From Lenzites betulinus (Eukaryota > Basidiomycota > Agaricomycetes > Polyporales > Polyporaceae): DNA of 64,000 bases. The stretch spans positions 1 through 64,000 of the forward strand of contig JABYQU010000055.1 in NCBI GenBank assembly GCA_022264855.1. The letters run 5' to 3'. Positions 45,275 to 59,240 of the stretch are shown here, piece by piece. The notes under the pieces were generated by a model. It ran no database searches and was not told where the DNA came from. It saw only the letters and a list, made by a program, of their open reading frames with translations. How positions within the stretch are numbered: position 1 is the first letter of the stretch; each line of letters begins with the position of its first letter. A program made the position numbers and the translations under genes.

Positions 45275-48200
45275 TCACCGGAACTCGCGCAAGAGAGCCT
45301 GCATGGGGAACGAGGATCGATGTTGCACCCGGTTTCGCGCCAGCGCCATCTTTCTCTCGCCCGCGAGCTTGTTGATCGAGTTCATGAGGTCGCTCCGGCG
45401 TAAAGGCTCTGTAAAAGGGTCAGCGGTCGGTACCTCTCGTCGGTGCCGTCAGCAGCACTCACTCGTGATGTGGTCATCCATGCCTGCTTGCAGGCACCTC
45501 TCCCGATCACCGATCACTTATAGCCACAGCGTCAGCACGAGGCGAAAGGAACGCGTTCCGAAAACTGCTTACTTGCGTGCGCCGTTAATGCGATGATAGG
45601 CGTAGGCTCCAGACCGTGGTTCTGCTCGTACGTGCGGATGAGCTCGGTGGCCTCCATACCGCCCATGAACGGCATAGACACATCCATCTGTCCGCATATC
45701 AATAACGTCGCTCCCACATCATGTCTCGAGTCGCAACACTTACGAGGATGACATCGAACGGCCTGTTCCTCTGCACACGCGCTTTGAACGCATCGACGGC
45801 AAGCTGGCCGTTCTCCGCGATCTCGACCTGGTGACCGTACTTCTCCAAGATCTTCACCGCGAGCTTCTGGTTGACCAGGTTGTCCTCGGCGATCAGGATG
45901 TCGTACGGCACGTCGTTCTCGGCCACGACTGGCGTGACGGTGTTCGACTCGAGCGCGGAGATCAGGGCAGACGCAAGGTCCTGCTCAGACACAGGCGTGG
46001 TGATCTGCGACGAAATGCCGTTGTCCAGGCACCATTTGACTGCAAGCTGGGTCAACACGCCTGTCGACGCTACGGGGATGGCTGACTTACGGTTCAGACG
46101 CGGGCTAGATTCCTAGATGCGGCATATGCCAGTCAAATACACGGCCAAGTAGCAGAACGGGGCAACGTACTGGTGATAGCAAAACAATGGGTATATACCG
46201 CAGGTGCTCATGCTCCCGCAGGTTCTCGGTCTGTGACATGGGTAAATATCGGCTATTGAAAGAGAACGAAGAGCACGTACGACGCTCAGAGAGTCAACGA
46301 CGATGGTATCAATGTGCGGGCACGTCGTTTTATCTGAAACTTCGGCCACGCTGTGCACAACATACGGCCGTAACCCGAGCTCGAGGACGCGCTGCACGAC
46401 GCCGGTGCGGTCAAAGAAGGTATCCACAAACAGAATGCTGCGCTTCTGGAACGGCTGCATCTTCGTGAGCGTAGCGTCCATGGAGAGCGGGCTGATTTGC
46501 GACGTGATGGTGAAGAAGAACTTGGAGCCTAGTGCGACCTCAGACTCAACCCACATGTTACCCAACATGAGGGTGACGAGGCGCTTCGAGATGGATAAAC
46601 CGAGACCGGTTCCGCCGTACTCCTGGATATGGGTGAGGTACGGTGAGCTCACCGCAACTAGCTTGATTTATATAGCCACTCACCCGAGTTGTGGAGCCGT
46701 CCGCCTGACAGAACGTATCGAAGATCATTGTGAGCTTGTCCTTGGCAATACCGATACCCGTGTCTGAAACACAGAACTCCAGGGTGACGTGCTGATCGTC
46801 CTTTGCGAGCAACCTGCAGCTGAGCGCGACATGACCCTTCCGCGAGACCTTTGACGGCGTGAACTTGATCGCATTGCCGACCAAGTTGGTGATGACCTGG
46901 CGTAAGCGCAGAGAGTCACCGATGAGCTGGTCGGGGATGTCGGGGTCGACGTCATAGGTCAGGTCGAGTTGATTCTGCGAGGCTCGCACGACTAAGGTTT
47001 TGAGGATACCAAAGACCGTCTGCCGGATAGAGTATGACACTTGCTCCATCGTCATCCGACCAGCCTCGACTGCACGGCATGTCAACTTCGATCAAGACTG
47101 TCGAGATAAAATGAAATGCGTACTCTTCGAGATATCCAAAATGTCGTCGATGATCAATAATAATGAGCGGGCCAGACTGTGGACTAAGAGCAGGTTTTCG
47201 CGCTGCGACCGGTTCAGGTCGCTGTCCAGGGTGAGCTCCGTCATACCGATGATACCGTTCATCGGCGTTCTGCACGTTGCCGCATTTAGCCCGTCAGTCA
47301 GTCACAACGTGCATGCAGCACGGACCTGATCTCGTGAGACATGTTCGCCAGGAACTCCGACTTGCTGCGATTGGCCAACTCGGCAGCCTCCCTCGCCGCA
47401 GTGTTCTTCTGGATACTGTCGCGCAAGTTGGACACCATCTGGTTGATCTGCGTCTTCAACGAGTCCATCTCCCCGCTTGCCTCGACCGTGATAAACCGAC
47501 TGAAGTCGCCGTCCATAGCTGCTGCGGAGATCTGCGCGAAACCTCTGACTTGTGTCGTCAAGTTATTCGCCATTGTATTCACGGACATCCTGCGTGAAGG
47601 AGCAGTCGTCAATGCGGCTCCTGGCTGGTGACGTAACAGCGGACGTACGTGATCTCCTGCCAGATACCCTCGACATTGCCGACTTCGGCTTGGCCACCAA
47701 GCTTGCCTTCGGTACCGACTTCGCGTGCGACCTTCTTGACTTCGGCAGCGAAGATGGCCAACTGGTCAATCATACTGTTGATAGTGTTGACGAGATCGAG
47801 AATCTCTCCGGAGACGGGTACGCCAGTGACCTTCTGCGTCAAGTCGCCCTTTGCGACCGCACGCTATTGAAACCTGAATTAGTACAGCTCCACTTCAATA
47901 GCACTCATACGTACTGTGGCCTGTGCGATCGTTCGTACTTGTAAGGTCAACTAGACAGATGATGAGTATGCGACCCTTAACCCTGTGTTCAGAGTTAGTG
48001 AAACATACGTTAGACGCCATGACGTTGACATTGTCCGTCAAGTCCTGCAAGGTTGCGACAATAATTAATAACACAGCGAGCGGGTAGAGCCAAGAGCACT
48101 AACCTTCCAAGTACCGCCGACGTTGTTGACCTGTGCTTGGCCACCCAACAGACCCTCGGTACCGACCTCCTTCGCGACACGAGTGACCTCGTCGGCGAAT

Positions 48201-50503
48201 AAGCTCAGACTCTCCGTCATGCCGTTGACAGTCTCCTTCAAGTCAAGCATCTCTCCGCGAACGTCGACCGTGATACGCTTGGTCAAGTCACCGCCGGCGA
48301 CGGCCTTCGTGACCTCCGCGATGGACCGTACCTGGTTGGTCAAGTTCATAGCCATTAAGTTGACATTGTCCGTCAAGCCCTGACGAGACATGACCATTTC
48401 AGTTATCTGCCTGGGGAGCCGAATGTGACAGGCATACCTTCCATACGCCTTGAACGTCCGGAACGGAAGCCTGTCCACCCATGATACCCTCGGTTCCGAC
48501 TTCCAAGGACACACGTGTGACTTCGCTGGCCAAGGTAGACAGTCGGGCCACCATCTGGTTGACAGTGGTCTTGAGGTCAAGCATTTCACCCTGCACATCG
48601 ACGTTGACCGTTCGGCTCAAGTCTCCGTTTGCCACGGCCTTGGTGACCTCGGAGATAGATCGCACTTGATCCGTCAAATTCGTGGCCATTTTCTGTTCGC
48701 ATCCGCCCCGATATTAATGTGCGTTCGGCTTGCTCATCAATCATGAAGGATCGACGTACGTTGACGTTCCTGGTCAAGTCGGCCCAAGTACCCTGGACAC
48801 CCTCAACACGCGCCTGCCCTCCCAAGATACCTTGAGTTCCGACTTCCAAGGCGACACGAGTGACCTCTGATGCGAAGGCGCTCAACTGGTCCACCATGGA
48901 ATTGACCGTGATCTTCAAGGTGAGCATCTCGCCCTCGACCTCAATGTCGATCTTCTGTGTCAAATCACCACGAGCGACCGCAGTTGTAACTTTGGCAATA
49001 GACCGCACTTGATCCGTCAAACTTGAACACATTCGATTGACCTATGCGGGGCGCGGTTACGACGATATCAGTGGGCGTCTGGGCTGGCGACTCACGTTCC
49101 GCGTCAACTCTAACCATACTCCCTCGACGTCCGGTACGTGTGCTTGACCTCCCAATTGACCTTTAGAACCGACTTCCATAGTGACTCGTGTGACTTCTGC
49201 CGCTAACGCTCTTAGTCTAACGACCATTCCGTTGACCGTATTCTTCAATTCCAGTATTTCGCCGCGAGCGTCCACTTCGATTTGTTTCGACAAATCGCCC
49301 AATGCGACAGCCTTGGTGACCTTTGCGATAGACCGTACCTGATTCGTCAAGTTCGCCGCCAATTTGTTGACAACGCCCGTGAGTTCGCGCCATGTGCCTT
49401 CAACGTCGAGTACCAGTGCCTGTCCGCCCAATTTGCTAAGCGAGACGTCAGCGTGCGATCTTTCGGCTGCGCAAGTGTCCGGCAACGCACCCTTCCGTGC
49501 CGACTTCCTGACTGACCCGAGTGACTTCCTTCGCGAACTGGCCAAGTTTGTCGACCTATGGCCGGAACGGATCAGTACGAGCGCCTCCATAACCGAAAGT
49601 TAATCAACACACCATGGCGTTGATGACGTCCTTGAGCTGGATCATGACCACACCCTGCACCGGAACGATGATCTTCTGAGACAAATCACCGCGAGCGACA
49701 GCGTTGCAAACGCGCGCGACGTCCTGAACCTGGGTCTTTAACAATTTGAGCTCGTCCACGGCACTCATGCCGCTTTCGAACGCTGCCGCTGCGAGGGGAC
49801 CGGGGGGTACGACGAGGGGGGAGGTGACGTCGCCTGAAGAGATGTTGACAATCTTCGAGATGGTCGCGTTGTCCGTAATAATTCTGCCACAGCCGGGGCA
49901 CGACACATGGTCGGCCTGGACGGAGGGAGGTGCCGAAGAGACGTTTGCTGAGTTGCTGCCGGGGCGTACACGGACCTTGTCGAGGGGGTTAACTACGCCG
50001 TCAAGGTTGATGGTCATGCCGTTGGGGGTGCGTCCGTGTCCGTGTGCCGAAATATGATGAGGGGTGGGCTCGCTGTCGTCGCTTGAGCCATCGTACATCT
50101 CGATGTCCTTGACGTCGTCTAGTGTTGAAGAAAAGCTCTCGACGGAGCTGGTCGGGGTGAAGAAGGGCGAGACGGACGAACCGTTCGGGTAACTGCTCGA
50201 GTCGGCGCAGGTGTTGTCGCTCTGAGACGAGGCGGAGGACATAGGAGGGCTGTCGCCGACGCTCCGCCGCTTCTTCGACTCTGGCCCGCAGGCGTCGGCA
50301 GCACGGATGGAGTTCAACGCCTCCTCTGCGGTGTACATCCGACGAGCCATCGCGCTGAGGGAGCGCATGATGCTCTCGATCTGCCAATCGCTCGGGCCGT
50401 CATATTTCGGGATGGGCGTAGGGAGGGATGGGCCGAGCTCGTATACAGACAGAAGGGCGACTAGATGCGTGAAAAAAGGATGTTGGGGTGGTGTGGTGGC
50501 CAT
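45275..50503 (-). CDS. NIK1: Group III hybrid histidine kinase (NIK1/Os-1 type)
   Basis: Cytoplasmic osmotic-stress and fungicide-response sensor that signals to the HOG MAP-kinase path by phosphotransfer. More than ten exons. The N-terminus is disordered and Ser-rich. Then come seven HAMP units, recognisable by VARGDL, VALGDL, VARGDL, VANGDL, VAGGDL, VAKGDL and MDGDF, joined by conserved linkers with EVGTEG and LGGQA. The phospho-accepting His is in [15 protein letters not shown] (about 47330). The ATPase domain has [10 protein letters not shown] and [15 protein letters not shown]. The receiver has [13 protein letters not shown] and [15 protein letters not shown] with the phospho-accepting Asp. 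No membrane segment. One apparent frame change at about 49450-49490 is an intron. Confidence 0.95.
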
Positions 50504-53500
50504 CGTCGCAAGCGGCGGCGACGACGACGAGGGAGACGGAGATGGCGAGGGGGGGAGGGTGCGGAAGAAAGCCGTCTGGATGATTATTATTGCGATTCCT
50601 GCATTAAACTACAGAGTTCTCACGCCTCCTCGGCACGCCAGGGACTCGCTGAGCTGCAAGTTAATGATTTCGCTGTGCTGCTGCATCTTAGCTCCGGCTG
50701 CTACTACTGGCTTACCAACTCCCGTATCGCCATCTTCTCTTCAGATTTCAGCCAGCTTTAACAAGTCATTCTGGGCATAAACGTTGTGACTGTCAGTAAG
50801 TACTTCAATAGCCAAGGTCTCCAACCAGGACAACGGACACCGGACACCGCATGCAACGGGATTGCGGAACAACATCCCGAGGCAGCGCTAATTACAACGA
50901 GACGTACGCGCTGGCGCTTGTTGGCGCGTGAGGCTGGTTTACTACGAGCCTAGCGTTGGGGTGCCCATTAAGTGTAACGTATTGCTCTCAGTCCAATCTT
51001 CGGCCTCGTTTTGCGTCGAAAAGTGCACACTGCACTTGCAACTAGCACTTAGCCAACACAGAAGACTAGCATATACTGATAGCTAAGTTGTTTAGTAAGA
51101 TATGTTCTTATGACCTCGCACACACTCGCGTGGACCCTCTCGACTCCCGGTTGGTGATTTAAAGTGCCGAGGGTGGAAGGATGTGCTGCTGCTATGCAGA
51201 GCCAGTAATAAAACATAGATACCGCTCTGAAGTGCTGGCGACCGGCATTTTACACGAGACGGCATCCTCGTACTGCTCGCTCCATGATCATCATTCGCAT
51301 ATCGGCACGGAGGCTGGAAAATGAGTACTCCGGCATGCGGAATGGAGACAGACACTTCCGATCACGTACATACACAGCAACTTGAAAGAACAATACCGTC
51401 GCAATCAGCTGCGACGGGTAATGCAAATAGCGACACGGCATGCGACAGCTGCGTACTGCTATCTGGCCCTATAAACCTTGCAGTTTTGCAGTATGGTGAC
51501 TATGCATCCTACGGACCACCTCCAAAACTTCTGAGGCGTTTGATCATCGGGAAGGGTACGATCTTTGAGAGACAAATGGCGAGATTCCCCTTAAGCAGTT
51601 GATACCAATGGATAGCAACTGACTGCAACAGTGTCATACACGTTTCTCCGGCGTTTTCCGGATGCTAAGAGGATAACAGTTGAGTGGTGAAGGGGCGTAC
51701 TCCTCGGACCTCCCTAGATTAGCCACATAACATGCGGCACGCATGAGGCATACACGTACCGTTCGGAACCATTTCTTCAAAGAAACGCTAGTCAAAGTGG
51801 CCGGGGGCTGTTCTTCGGAACATCCTGCACAACGCAGCGAGGCTGGAGTCGAGAGTCGACCCGACGGCAGCGATTCCGAAGTCGCAATTGGCTGGCCGAG
51901 CGGCAAGCGCCCTTTTCACACGGGGTCAGCAGGCTCGTCGGGACTCGGAGGCAGGCAAAGCGCCGCGGCCACTGGCAGGCATGGCACGGCACGCTGCAGG
52001 CAGGTCTTGCCGTCCGTCGGGCTAGGCAGGTCGACATCGATGTCGAGACTCCAGCGCGTCCTGTGCGCGCCGTTCGCTATGGGAAACTAGGAAACGATAA
52101 CGGGAGATCAGCGGGCGACGGAAGGTGGGAACGGGAGACGAGCTGCCATGTGCGGCGAGGCCGTCCCCGCCGGGAGGCTTCGCGCTGTCAGTCTGGGGGC
52201 GCGTGGGGACTCACATGTCGTGTGCGCAGCGCTGATTGGAGTGGGCGAAATACGTTCTGAATGCTCGATGGCGGTCATCGTGCCGTGTTGCCGGTGCAGG
52301 TCTACCGCGAAATTTGCTCGGGGAAGACACGTGTGTCTGTCGTAGGACTCGGATGTCGCGCTGGAGAGAGCTGCTTCAACGGAACCCCTAACGGGAGGTC
52401 AAACCGCTGCGTAACTTTGGACACCGCGAGGCGAATCTTGCAGGAAGAAGGAAGTGAATTAGCTCACGCAACCTGAAGCCTTGCTTTGGGTGAAGACAGC
52501 TATGCTGATGGTTTGACACCGGGGGCGCGTCAAGGTTTCGGATGACGGTGCCTTGCGAAAACAGCGTGTCGTGCTCGGTCTCCTCGGAAGGGTCACAGGA
52601 TATACGGAGCGGGCACTGGGCGTGATGAGAGACTGATATGACGGATGTGAACGCGTACCATGGGACGGTTCATTGCGCCCACAACTGCTATTGTGGGGAC
52701 ACATGACGAGTGTTGGATCCGCAGATGGGCTAGACTGGCCCGTGGGGTGTACGTTGGACCTGATATACGTCTTGCAAGCAGTGATACGCTCCCAAATCCC
52801 TTCTGCCGCCCCGTCAGCCAAAACCCAATCGATAGTATAAAGGCAAACTTGCTTCAACGTTGCATCGAAAATCAGATCTAAGTGAACAGCCGACTTGTCA
52901 CAGGTCAGTACTGAGTCTTCAGCGAGGCTTATAGCAGCAAGGGGCCTACCTGATTACACGGGTTGTGGACGTCGCGTGCTGGCAGTGGACGTGACGTGCG
53001 TCGAGGTCGAAAGTAGTGCGAATCTGATGGGGAGGTGACAGCGTGTTCAGACGTTCAGCTTTCAGCTTGACACCCCCTTAGAATCCTGCTACGCACTATG
53101 CAGACAACAGAACTTGACGTCTCGACGCTCTCAACAGGAGGAGAACATCCAGGATAGTGGGGACACATTACTCACCGCCTGTAAGAGCAAAACAACGATT
53201 CTTGGTGGGTTTTTCGTGGCTATCACTTGCACGTTACGGTGATTGAATGAATACCAAGGTGTGCTACAGTATCAGGTCAAGGGTGGCGCGACGTCCTTGA
53301 ATATGAGACGAGGGACGTGGGCAAGAAAATCGATGAGATGGTCTCCGAGCGGCAGTGGTACCGTGGTATAGCCGGCCCCGAGGTGTGTCGCATTGGAGGC
53401 TTTCATGTCACAGCATGCTCTCGGGGCTGGCGTACGGTGGTTCAATGCTTGCGAGGAGATGCCACTGTATCCGTACGAGTGCGCAGCGTATCAGGTGCTC

Positions 53501-55800
53501 GGATGTGGTGCGTGGATATGGTGTCAGGAGTGTGTGCGAGGCAGAAGGTACGCTGATTCCTGGATTGATCAGCCAGCGCACAGACCACTCAGGAGTCGTG
53601 TAGAGGCTACTGGAAGGTCGTGGATGGCAAGTTGCCCGCCAAATAGTGAGCACACATGTGGAAGTGGTGCGCGTGGCTACTGAAGCGTTGGTTCGTTGTT
53701 CGACGTCAATAGCAATGTGGGAGCGAGCCGAGCAGCGGGGATCCTTGGAACACTTCGTCTGCGCATTCACGGTCAGCTACATCTTCTTTCTGTTAACGTC
53801 TACCGATGTTTTGACGTACCCGGGAGCATGAGGAGGAAATGGAAGTCGCGATTTAGCCCCCGTGTTGGTCACCCGACATACTCTCGAACGCACGAGCAAT
53901 GAGGGGGCCCGCTGTCGAGTTCATCCGAGTGCGCCCCAACTCGCTCATGTGTATGTTCCCTCCATGCGTGCCGAAGGAGCTGGCGAACTAAAACCACCCT
54001 GCGGTTTGGAGGCCTGCCAGTTGTCAAATCGCGGAGAGACTGTGAGTTGGACAGTTACTCCATGGCGGTGGCGAATGTTAATTGAAAGTGGAAATGCGAC
54101 CAGCAAATCATATATGCATCCGCAGCGCAGCGTGGGTGGACTGGAAATCCTGTGAGTAAGCAAGGTTAACCTCATCCTTCTTAGTCTTTGTCGTCATCTT
54201 CCGACATTCCACGTACCTCGGGAAAAGCGAGGCAGGAGGACGAGAGCCAGCCAATGGTGCTGGTCACCCGACGAGCCAGCTCAGCTACGTTGCTGTTGCG
54301 AAGGTCGTGAAGAACGATGTGCACCCGCGCACGCTCCACTTTGCCGACCTCTCCGCCCACTTCCTCAAGAGGAAGGGCGTATTCTCCCGCGCATCGAGGG
54401 AGAAAGCGTTACTTGCCACAAAGGTTGCGCGGACCGTGCGAGCGTTCGCGGGCGTCCTTCGCCAGTGCGGGCATCATGCCGATTCGGCGTCCCGCTAATA
54501 GCGCATCCTTCGAAACGCCACAATGGCTTTGAGGAAAGCTTCCCTTCCCCGCTATTTCGGGCGTACCCTTTGCCAACTGCCAGCGATGACATACGCCGAC
54601 ATACGCCGACATACCATACCTCGCCCCAGCCCTAATTCCGCGCCCGGGAGAGCTGGTGGAGCCCGAAGCCGCGCAGCGTGGAAAGACGATTCCGTGCGTG
54701 TCATATGTTGTGCGCTTTAGAGCTCGTCTCTGACTTCTGGACTGTCCACGCACCTCTTCGTTGATGTTGTACATAGGTAAATCGTACGTAGTTAGGCAGC
54801 CGGACGCACAACATTTGTCCGAGGTGCTGCGCGGCGTGAGCAAGAGATCGGCCGCCAGGTCCACTGGGCGCGCACAGGGACAGCAAGACGAGGAGCTGCA
54901 GGTGATGGTCTGGAGCGACGTCGCGCGGCACGGGCGCGGCAACGCGCTCGCCGGACCCCTCCGGCTCCACAGCTACTTGGTGTCGGCTTATCAGCTGGAG
55001 CCGCGGACCGATGTGGCTGGCCAAGAATGCAATCCGCGCGCGTTGCTTGGGAAGCCAGAAATTTTCAGATGAGCGACGCATATGCAACGACACACTGCGG
55101 GCCTGCAGGGCTTGCGCAGAGGCTTGGCGGGACCCGCAGCTGGAGAACGTTGCGGCGGGCGCTGGATGTGCGCGCACGGCGTACTGCGAGGCCGTCGGGC
55201 CAGGGCGGGACTGCCTGATTAGGGGGGCGGGGCGGAGATGGAGATCGGGCCGCTAGTCGGGGGCGCGGGCGGGAGTTTGGATTTGGACTGACGTCAAGCA
55301 GGCCGGACGGGTTCTCGCCTTCGTGCTCCGCTGCCGAGCGCAATCAAGCAGGGCGCACCGGCAAATTGCCCTTCCTCGGCCAATCGAGGGCCTCTTCTCG
55401 AACCCGACTGGGCGGGGCGGCGTGGCGGTCACAGCAGTCAGTGTGGCACAGTGGCTCTCGCGCACTCAGTCACTCGCTCGCCCCAGCCGTCTCCCTCTCC
55501 GTCACGCTCTGGCGTATTTACTCCGCTGCTCCGCAGCACGCTCGCACTTAGCTACAGCCTGCGCCGTCTTCGTCTTCGTCTTCGCCAGCATCCGATCCCA
55601 GGACCCATCCCCGCCGCACGCCGTTGCTTCCCAACAGCATTGCATTCGAAGGAACGCATCTGCATTGTTTTTCCATCCCCGCCGTGATCATCGCCCTTCT
55701 TCGCGTTTAGCCTCGGTCAGGTCTCAAACCCATCCGTATTTCACGTACAGGTCTGTCCACCCATGTTTCGCTCGCCCTCCCCCGGCCGCCGCTCACAGAC
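50504..55800. other. 5.3-kb stretch without a recognisable gene
   Basis: It begins with the NIK1 promoter (GACGACGACGAGG-type repeats at 50519-50550) and ends with the CT-rich, GC-rich promoter of the PRM10 gene (about 55300-55800). Between them, open frames of 60-180 codons occur on both strands (for example at 51743, 52459, 53317, 54409 and 54701). None shows a family, a consistent splice chain or coding-like composition. Confidence 0.4.
54588..54615. repeat. 10-bp minisatellite, nearly three copies
   Basis: GACATACGCC is repeated head to tail, two full copies plus a partial third. Small and probably neutral. Confidence 0.7.
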
Positions 55801-58800
55801 ATGCCCCCACCCCCGCCGCACCATGTCCCGTCCATAGCGAGCATCCTCCTGTCGCCCACCCCTTCGTCGACAAACACGTCTAATGGTTCTGCCATGGACT
55901 CTCCGCCAAACGTAAGTGATCTCAATCACACCCCTCCCGCCGACAACAGGCCGCCCGGTGGGACCCGCCGCTCCGGCCACAAAACCCCTCGCAAGGTCCA
56001 ATGGGTCTTCGACGAGCCCAATGACGGATCGCCTTCAATGCACGCTTTGGACGAACATGCACTGGATGTAGGATCACATTCATTGTCACCTTTGGTGCCA
56101 TTCTAACCGCCAACCACGCAGCCCGAGCCTTTTGAGACGCTCACATCCGCCCTAGAACGTCACCGCTCCTCGTCCATGTCGGAGGGCACCAGCAACCCGC
56201 CCCTCGCTGTTCATACTGCGCCCACCGCCATATCTCCCGAGCCGTCGCTTCCCACTTCTCCGGAGCTTACTCCCACCCAAGATTCACTACACGACGTTCC
56301 TGGCGAGAACTTCATCGACCGGAACGAGACCGCCGGGCTTCCTGGCGTCGACATCGAAGAGTACTCGCAACAGCAGGCAAAGAAAGTTGTCCGCGCTCAC
56401 AAGTACGGCTTCCTGAAAGGCCTCGGTGGCGGTCGGCAGCCCAGGCGGTCGCGGCCCCAGGAGCAGTCTGCAGCAGCGGAGCGTCGGTCCAAGAAGTCGC
56501 ACAAAGGGTTCTTCAGCGTCGAACGCCACCCGCCTGGGGGCGACGTCGAGAAGAGCGCGGAGGTGCGCACCGAGACCAGGGACGCGCCAAAGGGCGTGCT
56601 GTCTGCGCTGCTCTCGCTGTACGAGCCCGGCGCGGGCTTCCAGTCCGGGATGTCCACTCCCGCGCACTCCTCGTTCGATGACTCGCGCCCCGCGTCGATG
56701 TACAGCGGACATGGTGGGCTTACCAACATCAGCGAGACTGACTCCGCCGTGTTGATGCCCCCTCCTCCAGTCCCCAACCGCGCCGACGGGCAGGCGTACC
56801 CGCCCTCCATGCAGAACACGTCCACAAACTCCCTCCGCCCCCCGACGCACCCATGGACGCGCTCACTGGGGCTGGGGGACGCGCGCCCTTCCGCGGCTAG
56901 AAGCGGCGCGGGCGTGTTCGGTCCTCTTATCGCGAGCGCGGGCAACATCTCGGGCGTTGCTGCCCCCGCGCCTGCCACCGTCGCACCCAACTGCAAGCGG
57001 CCTGGTTATCATCTGTCTCGGTGCGTACCCGCCGGTTGCACGCCAACGTTCTTTCATCTCGCCTAACTGACTGATCAACGCTTGACATGACACAGCTATT
57101 CGCTCGAGAGCAACTTGCCGAGGGTGTCGCAGGCCCAACGGTCGCCCTCGCGGCCGCGCAGCATGCACTTCGATCCGCAGGGCCAGAGCCGGTCGCCCAC
57201 GCTCACGGGCCCGCCCTCACCCGCGGACGAGTCTCCGCCGAACCCGCACCATGCATTGACCACCGCCGTGCCCGGCCCAGGGCGACAGAAATGGACTGGG
57301 GTGCTCAAGGACCTCCCGAAGTGGGTCCCCAGCCGTGCAGCGACGCCAAGCACGCCCGGCACGCCGGCGACGGAGCTCGGGACGGACGAGTGGATGAGCG
57401 AGAAGGGCGAGTATTCCGGCGCAGAGGAGAGCATGAGAAAGAAGGAGAAGCGCAAGAAGCGCAAGAAGGCGGAGATTTGGGTGCGTGCCTCTACTTACGA
57501 CAGATGATTTTAGGTCGGAGCCGCTGACCGAGCGCGGATGCCGTGGCTGCCCACAGATTACGCGCCACGTCGCAGAAATCGTGTCGCGGCAGGAGTTCAT
57601 CCTCAAGCTCGCGCGGGCAATGATGATGTTCGGCGGGCCGACGCACCGATTGCAGGCGCAGATCCAGGCGACTGGCAAAGTCCTCGACATCGCACTGTCA
57701 TGCATGTACCTCCCCGACACGATGCTCATATCGTTCGAGGATCCGACCACGAGCACAAGCAACATCAAGTTCATTCGCCAAGGCAGCTCGCTCGACATCG
57801 GCAAACTTCAGGAGGCGCATAAGCTCTACTGGAAGGTGCGATTACAGTACACGCTGCGCATATCTAGACCACCGCTAACAAGGATCACATCGTAGGTTAT
57901 ACATGATGAGATCTCAGTTAAGGAGGCCTCGGTCGAGCTTGACCAGCTCATGCGCCGTCCACCTCTCTACAAGAACTGGCAAATCATCCTCATCGGCGGT
58001 GCTTGCTCCGCGTCCATCTGCAGTGTCAGCTTCAACGGCTCCTTTGTCGACTCGCTCATGTCATTCCCTCTCGGCTGCCTCCTCATCGTCATTCAACTCT
58101 TCGCTGCACGCAACGAACTCTATTCTAACGTTTTCGAGTATGTCTATATTCACTGACATCGTATGGTATTGTTATTGACTGGATGTCTACAGAATCACCG
58201 TCGCTACTATCTTCAGTTTCATCGCCGCCGCACTCTCGTCTGCAAAATACTTCTGCTACTCCGCTATCGCATCCAGCTCTATCGTTCTCATCCTTCCCGT
58301 GAGTTGCTTGCCATCGGCTATACACTCGGGACGACGCGCTGACCAGTCCTTCCCAGGGTTTCATCATCCTGTGCGGTAGTCTCGAGCTCTCATCACGCAA
58401 TATCGTCTCTGGCGCCGTGCGGGTATGTTTTTCGTGTATATATTCACTGTTCCTCGGCTTCGGTCTTGCCATCGGCGCAACCGCGTATTCCAAGATCACA
58501 CACCACACATTGGCGGGTTCCGATGACCTCACCTGTGGCTCGAGCCACGACCCAAACGGCCCGTGGTGGCAGCGGACACCATCCCTGTGGTGGGGTACGT
58601 CGTGTATGTTCCTCTCCGGAAGCCTGTCCTAACTCGTTTCCTCCCCTATTAGCATTCCTGACCGTGCCAGCCTATTCGCTGTTCTTGAGCTTGCGAAACC
58701 ACGCGCCATGGAAACGCCGAGAGCTGGTGCGCTCATGCTTCTACCCAATAATTAAAAGTGCGGTGGCTGATCCATTATCTGCAGTACCTCCTGGTGGTCA

Positions 58801-59240
58801 TCTCCTGCATTGGATGGGTCACAAACCACTTCACCGGTACGCGCTTCCCGAATCAGAGCGATATCTCCGCTGCTGCTGGTGCGCTCGCCGTCGGGTTCGT
58901 AGCCAACATCTACGGCCGGTTCTTCAACGGCAACGCGTTCGTCATCATGGTGAGCCTTTGCCCCGTTGCTATGTGTATCAACCCCACTTACCCATCACGT
59001 TCACAGATCACCGGCATCCTGTTCCAGCTCCCGTCGGGCCTCGCAAACGGCGGTCTCTTCACGTTCGTGCAGGCGCAGGAGTCCGGGTCGTCGTCGAACG
59101 AGGCGTACCTGTCTGGCTTCCAGACCGCCCTCCAGCTCATATCGGTCTCGATCGGTCTCACGGTCGGGCTGGGCATCTCGCTTGTCCTCGTGCATCCTAT
59201 CCAGTCGCGGCGGCGCGGCACAGGCATGTTTTCGTTGTGA
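55801..59240 (+). CDS. PRM10: PRM10 homologue (ThrE/DUF1212 family membrane protein)
   Basis: About ten exons. The N-terminal ~500 residues are disordered and Ser/Pro-rich (PTAISPEPSLPTSPELTP) and end in a basic patch (KKEKRKKRKKAE). The ThrE-like soluble half follows: ITRHVAEIVSRQEFILKLARAMMMFGGPTHRL, YLPDTMLISFED, then about ten membrane helices such as WQIILIGGACSASICSVSF, IYSLFLGFGLAIGATAY and LQYLLVVISCIGWV. The C-terminal repeat has DISAAAGALAVGFVANIYGRF and SGLANGGLFTF. In yeast the family is pheromone-regulated and membrane-located; transport of a small solute is suspected from bacterial ThrE, but the substrate is unknown. The start at 55801 (MPPPPPHHVPSIAS) is the first in-frame ATG. 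Confidence 0.9.

Noticed and set aside
49414..49500. Frameshift in NIK1 between the first and second HAMP units
   Set aside because: A donor (GTGCGT) after EVGTEG and an acceptor (CTTAG) before KLGGQA restore the reading frame; it is an intron.
54701..55177. A 158-codon minus-strand frame as a gene
   Set aside because: The opposite strand has an equally long frame, neither has a family, and composition follows local GC content.
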